Positions 6,661-8,501 of a stretch of DNA of 8,501 nt are shown piece after piece. Numbering within the stretch: the stretch's first letter is position 1; the number at the start of each line of letters is the position of its first letter. Under the pieces are notes generated by a model. That model worked only from the letters and a program-made list of their open reading frames with translations, searched no databases and was not told the origin of the DNA. The DNA is from Candidatus Margulisiibacteriota bacterium (GTDB lineage Bacteria; Margulisbacteria; WOR-1; JAUWWO01). Location of the stretch: assembly GCA_030616825.1 (NCBI GenBank), contig JAUWWO010000008.1, forward strand, positions 1-8,501. The letters are read 5' to 3'. The position numbers were made by a program, and so were the translations under genes.

Positions 6661-7559
6661 TAAAATGGTCCCTTGCCATATTTCCCTCTTAAGAAATCCA
6701 GCAGCCCCAAGAGCACTGCAACGGTTCCTTTAAAATTAGCTGTAAGCAGAGTAAAGAGCATCATCTTTGTAGGATTTACGAGTAAACTATAAAATCTCTT
6801 CGGCCATGGAAAATTATTCTTCTTCATAAACAGAAGGCCGTTTCTTATTCTGTAATAAATATAGAGCGGTGAAAACCTCCCACCAGCGGCCTGAGCAAAC
6901 TTGTGCCAAATCTTGGAGGCAGGTACATATAAAAGTTTATACCCAGAAGAGGCGGCTCGCAGCGAGAAGTCCGCATCTTCATAGCTGTAAAAGTAATCTG
7001 GGTCCAATCTCTTAAGCTTTAATAAAACCTCTCTCTTTACCAGCATCGCACATGCAGTAACAAAATCAACTTCAGTTGTCTGATCATATTGACCGCGGTC
7101 CTTCTCATTTAGCCCCCTATGATAAGTCTTTCCTGTTGTCTTATTAAGATAGCCTCCAGCAAACCAGATTCTCTCCGGTTTATGTAAAAAATAAATCTTG
7201 GGGCCCAGGATGCCAGATTTGGGTGAGGTCTCTGCAACATTGACTAGCTCAGTTAAAAAGTTTGGCTCAACAATCGTGTCATTATTAAGAAGCAAAATAT
7301 AATCAGCAGTCTTACCCAAAAGATATCGAATCCCAACATTATTGCCTTCTGCAAATCCCAGGTTCTCTTTATTCTTTATCAACGTTATATTGGGAAATTT
7401 CGCCTTGATCCTTTCCGGAGAACCATCGACTGACCCATTATCAACTAAAACTATCTCATAGTTGGAATAATTGATCTTGCCCAGAGAAGAAAGACAAGCA
7501 GAGGTATCTTCCTCTCCATTCCAGTTTAGGATAACTATGCCGACTTTAGGGGAAGTCAT
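6660..7559 (-). CDS. GT2-family (GT-A fold) glycosyltransferase, rhamnosyltransferase-like
   Basis: This 299-residue inverting-type transferase probably extends the lipid-linked glycan at the cytoplasmic membrane face. The nucleotide-binding half opens with VGIVILNWNGEEDTSACLSSL (6-26 region) and VDNGSVDGS (39-47). ENLGFAEGNN (65-74) and LLLNNDTIVEP (89-99) give the metal-binding region, where N-N-D replaces a strict DxD as is common in this subfamily. VDFVTACAMLV (164-174) and SYEDADFSLRA (192-202) carry the conserved acceptor-side and putative catalytic acidic residues. The C-terminal 260-292 stretch is hydrophobic and may anchor it to the membrane. An AAGGA lies 6 nt before the ATG, and an in-frame TAA four codons upstream fixes the start. 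The resemblance to rhamnosyltransferases and the upstream rmlB make a dTDP-deoxysugar donor reasonable, but that is inference. Confidence 0.92.
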   Translation of the reverse strand: MTSPKVGIVILNWNGEEDTSACLSSLGKINYSNYEIVLVDNGSVDGSPERIKAKFPNITLIKNKENLGFAEGNNVGIRYLLGKTADYILLLNNDTIVEPNFLTELVNVAETSPKSGILGPKIYFLHKPERIWFAGGYLNKTTGKTYHRGLNEKDRGQYDQTTEVDFVTACAMLVKREVLLKLKRLDPDYFYSYEDADFSLRAASSGYKLLYVPASKIWHKFAQAAGGRFSPLYIYYRIRNGLLFMKKNNFPWPKRFYSLLVNPTKMMLFTLLTANFKGTVAVLLGLLDFLRGKYGKGPF

Positions 7560-7600
7560 TTCATATCCTTATCTCTTGAGGCAGCTCTCATCATGGTAGT

Positions 7601-7613
7601 GTTTACTTTAAAC
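7601..7613. repeat. Short inverted repeat GTTTA-N3-TAAAC next to the hairpin
   Basis: A perfect 5-bp inverted repeat with a 3-bp centre lies 1 bp from the large hairpin, in the rmlB-GT2 gap. It could be a small operator-like site, or chance in AT-rich spacer DNA. Nothing else supports a role. Confidence 0.2.
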
Positions 7614-7614
7614 A

Positions 7615-7648
7615 GAGGAAACCGCGACGTTTAGTCGCAGGTTTCCTC
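7615..7648 (-). terminator. Strong bulged hairpin after rmlB; possible terminator or attenuator
   Basis: The arms GAGGAAACC + GCGAC (7615-7628 on the plus strand) pair with GTCGC + GGTTTCCTC (7634-7638, 7640-7648). This gives 14 bp with a single unpaired base (7639) and a 5-nt loop. It begins 5 nt after the rmlB stop codon. On the transcribed strand it is followed by TGTTTAAAG, a poor T run, so full termination is doubtful. Partial termination, 3'-end protection of the rmlB message, or a dispersed inverted-repeat element are alternatives. The structure is clear; its role is not. Confidence 0.55.
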
Positions 7649-7653
7649 ATCCC

Positions 7654-8501
7654 TCACCTTCCTGCATACCACTCCCTATAATGCTTCTTGTATTCTCCAC
7701 TCATAACTAACCTCCACCAGCTCCTGTTAGATACGTACCAGTTAATCGTCTCCTCTAACCCTTCCTCAAAATTGAACTCTGGCTTCCAGCCAAGTTCCCT
7801 CATGACTCTCCTCACATCCATGGCATATCGCCTGTCATGCCCGGGACGGTCAGCAACGAACTTTATTGATTTTTGTGATTTACCTAACTTTTTGAGAATA
7901 AGTTTTGCCACATTGATATTTCTCCATTCGTTGCACCCGCCAAGGTTATACATCTCACCTGGCTTGCCCTTGGATAAAATAAGATATACTGCCCTGCAAT
8001 GGTCTTCGACATGCAACCAATCTCTTGTGTATTTGCCATCTCCATAGATTGGAAGTGTCTGACCTTTAAGCGCTCGAATTATCATCAGAGGAATGAACTT
8101 CTCCGGGAATTGATATGGACCGTAGTTATTCGAACATCGGGATATTACTGCAGGATAACCATAAGTCTTAAAATAAGCACGAACTAGTAAGTCCGCACCC
8201 ACCTTGCTTGCTGAATATGGACTATTTGGAGAGAGAGGAGAATCTTCCTTGAATTTACCCTTGGGTCCAAGTGACCCATAGACTTCGTCAGTTGAGATCT
8301 GGAGAAATCTTTTGCCGGCAAAACTTTTATTTGACCAAATCTTTCTTGAGACCTCGATCAAAACGTGTGTCCCATAGATATTCGTCCTTATAAAATCTTC
8401 GGGGCCGAGTATGGATCTATCAACATGTGACTCAGCAGCAAAGTTGACAATCGTATCAATGGCATATTTGTTTAAGGTCTTTTGAACAAGATCTTTGTCG
8501 C
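7654..8501 (-). CDS. rmlB: dTDP-glucose 4,6-dehydratase, N-terminus cut by window edge
   Basis: This NAD-dependent short-chain dehydrogenase/reductase-family enzyme converts dTDP-glucose to dTDP-4-keto-6-deoxyglucose in the cytoplasm, the second step to dTDP-rhamnose and related deoxysugars. The 281 visible residues are open to the right edge. They carry NFAAESHVDRSI (fragment 19-30), the catalytic STDEVYG (69-75), YSASK (Y95, K99 of the YxxxK pair), SRCSNNYGPYQFPEKFIPL, GDGKYTRDWLHVEDHC and DRPGHDRRYAMD, all hallmark RmlB blocks. The NAD-binding GxxGxxG and roughly 60 first residues are missing only because the window ends. A TTG codon at 8361-8359 could be taken for a start, but conserved sequence continues in frame upstream of it, so it is internal. 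A strong hairpin follows the stop. It heads the visible part of the glycan block; rmlA/C/D are not in view. Confidence 0.95.
   Translation of the reverse strand, partial: DKDLVQKTLNKYAIDTIVNFAAESHVDRSILGPEDFIRTNIYGTHVLIEVSRKIWSNKSFAGKRFLQISTDEVYGSLGPKGKFKEDSPLSPNSPYSASKVGADLLVRAYFKTYGYPAVISRCSNNYGPYQFPEKFIPLMIIRALKGQTLPIYGDGKYTRDWLHVEDHCRAVYLILSKGKPGEMYNLGGCNEWRNINVAKLILKKLGKSQKSIKFVADRPGHDRRYAMDVRRVMRELGWKPEFNFEEGLEETINWYVSNRSWWRLVMSGEYKKHYREWYAGR

Noticed and set aside
7609..7633. Pseudoknot between hairpin loop UAAAC and the GUUUA just 3' of the stem
   Set aside because: The 5-nt complementarity is real, but only 1 nt would have to span a 14-bp stem, which is not sterically reasonable.
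7688..8047. A 119-codon plus-strand frame opposite rmlB
   Set aside because: It is entirely antisense to highly conserved RmlB sequence and has no recognisable product.
7654..8361. rmlB starting at the internal TTG (8361)
   Set aside because: The frame stays open to the window edge and encodes the conserved NFAAESHVDRSI block upstream of the TTG, so the gene is truncated by the window, not short.

Overview
The window is a fully one-directional (minus-strand) stretch of bacterial chromosome, moderately AT-rich and densely packed. Six of the seven genes are separated by 94 bp or less, or overlap. It holds two functional blocks. Read in the direction of transcription (right to left), a surface-polysaccharide or glycoconjugate block comes first (8501 to 1477), followed by a housekeeping translation block (1406 to 1). 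The lineage cannot be fixed from the sequence. The gene content fits a bacterium that makes a lipid-linked surface glycan. The Wzy/WaaL-like protein carrying a C-terminal TPR array reminds me of proteins common in uncultured candidate phyla such as Omnitrophota-like lineages, but that is a weak, memory-based impression.

Polysaccharide block: a 5'-truncated rmlB (dTDP-glucose 4,6-dehydratase) enters from the right edge. A strong hairpin lies in the 94-bp gap after it. Next come a GT2 glycosyltransferase and a GT4 glycosyltransferase that overlap by one base, then a large O-antigen polymerase/ligase-family membrane protein fused to about eight TPRs. Last is a polyprenyl-phosphate hexose-1-phosphate transferase (WbaP/WcaJ type), whose ATG directly follows the upstream stop codon. 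Together these can supply a nucleotide-sugar precursor (RmlB), start the lipid-linked glycan (sugar-1-phosphate transferase), extend it (GT2, GT4), and polymerise it or transfer it to an acceptor (Wzy/WaaL-TPR). No flippase, chain-length regulator, or RmlA/C/D is visible in the window.

A 70-bp gap (1407-1476) holds a likely terminator for the glycan block. A well-formed promoter-like pair abuts it and would fire into the second block. That block is a SpoU/TrmH-family RNA 2'-O-methyltransferase gene followed 9 bp later by pheS (phenylalanyl-tRNA synthetase alpha chain), which runs off the left edge.

The most noteworthy points are: (i) the predicted extracytoplasmic TPR array on the polymerase/ligase; (ii) a four-unit 15-bp tandem repeat coding an acidic/basic pentapeptide repeat in that protein's large outer loop; (iii) the strong bulged hairpin after rmlB; (iv) two genes without a Shine-Dalgarno sequence whose -10-like hexamers lie only 8-10 nt before the ATG, suggesting leaderless transcripts. 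I see no clear evidence of a wholly new system: no CRISPR, phage, toxin-antitoxin or IS element.
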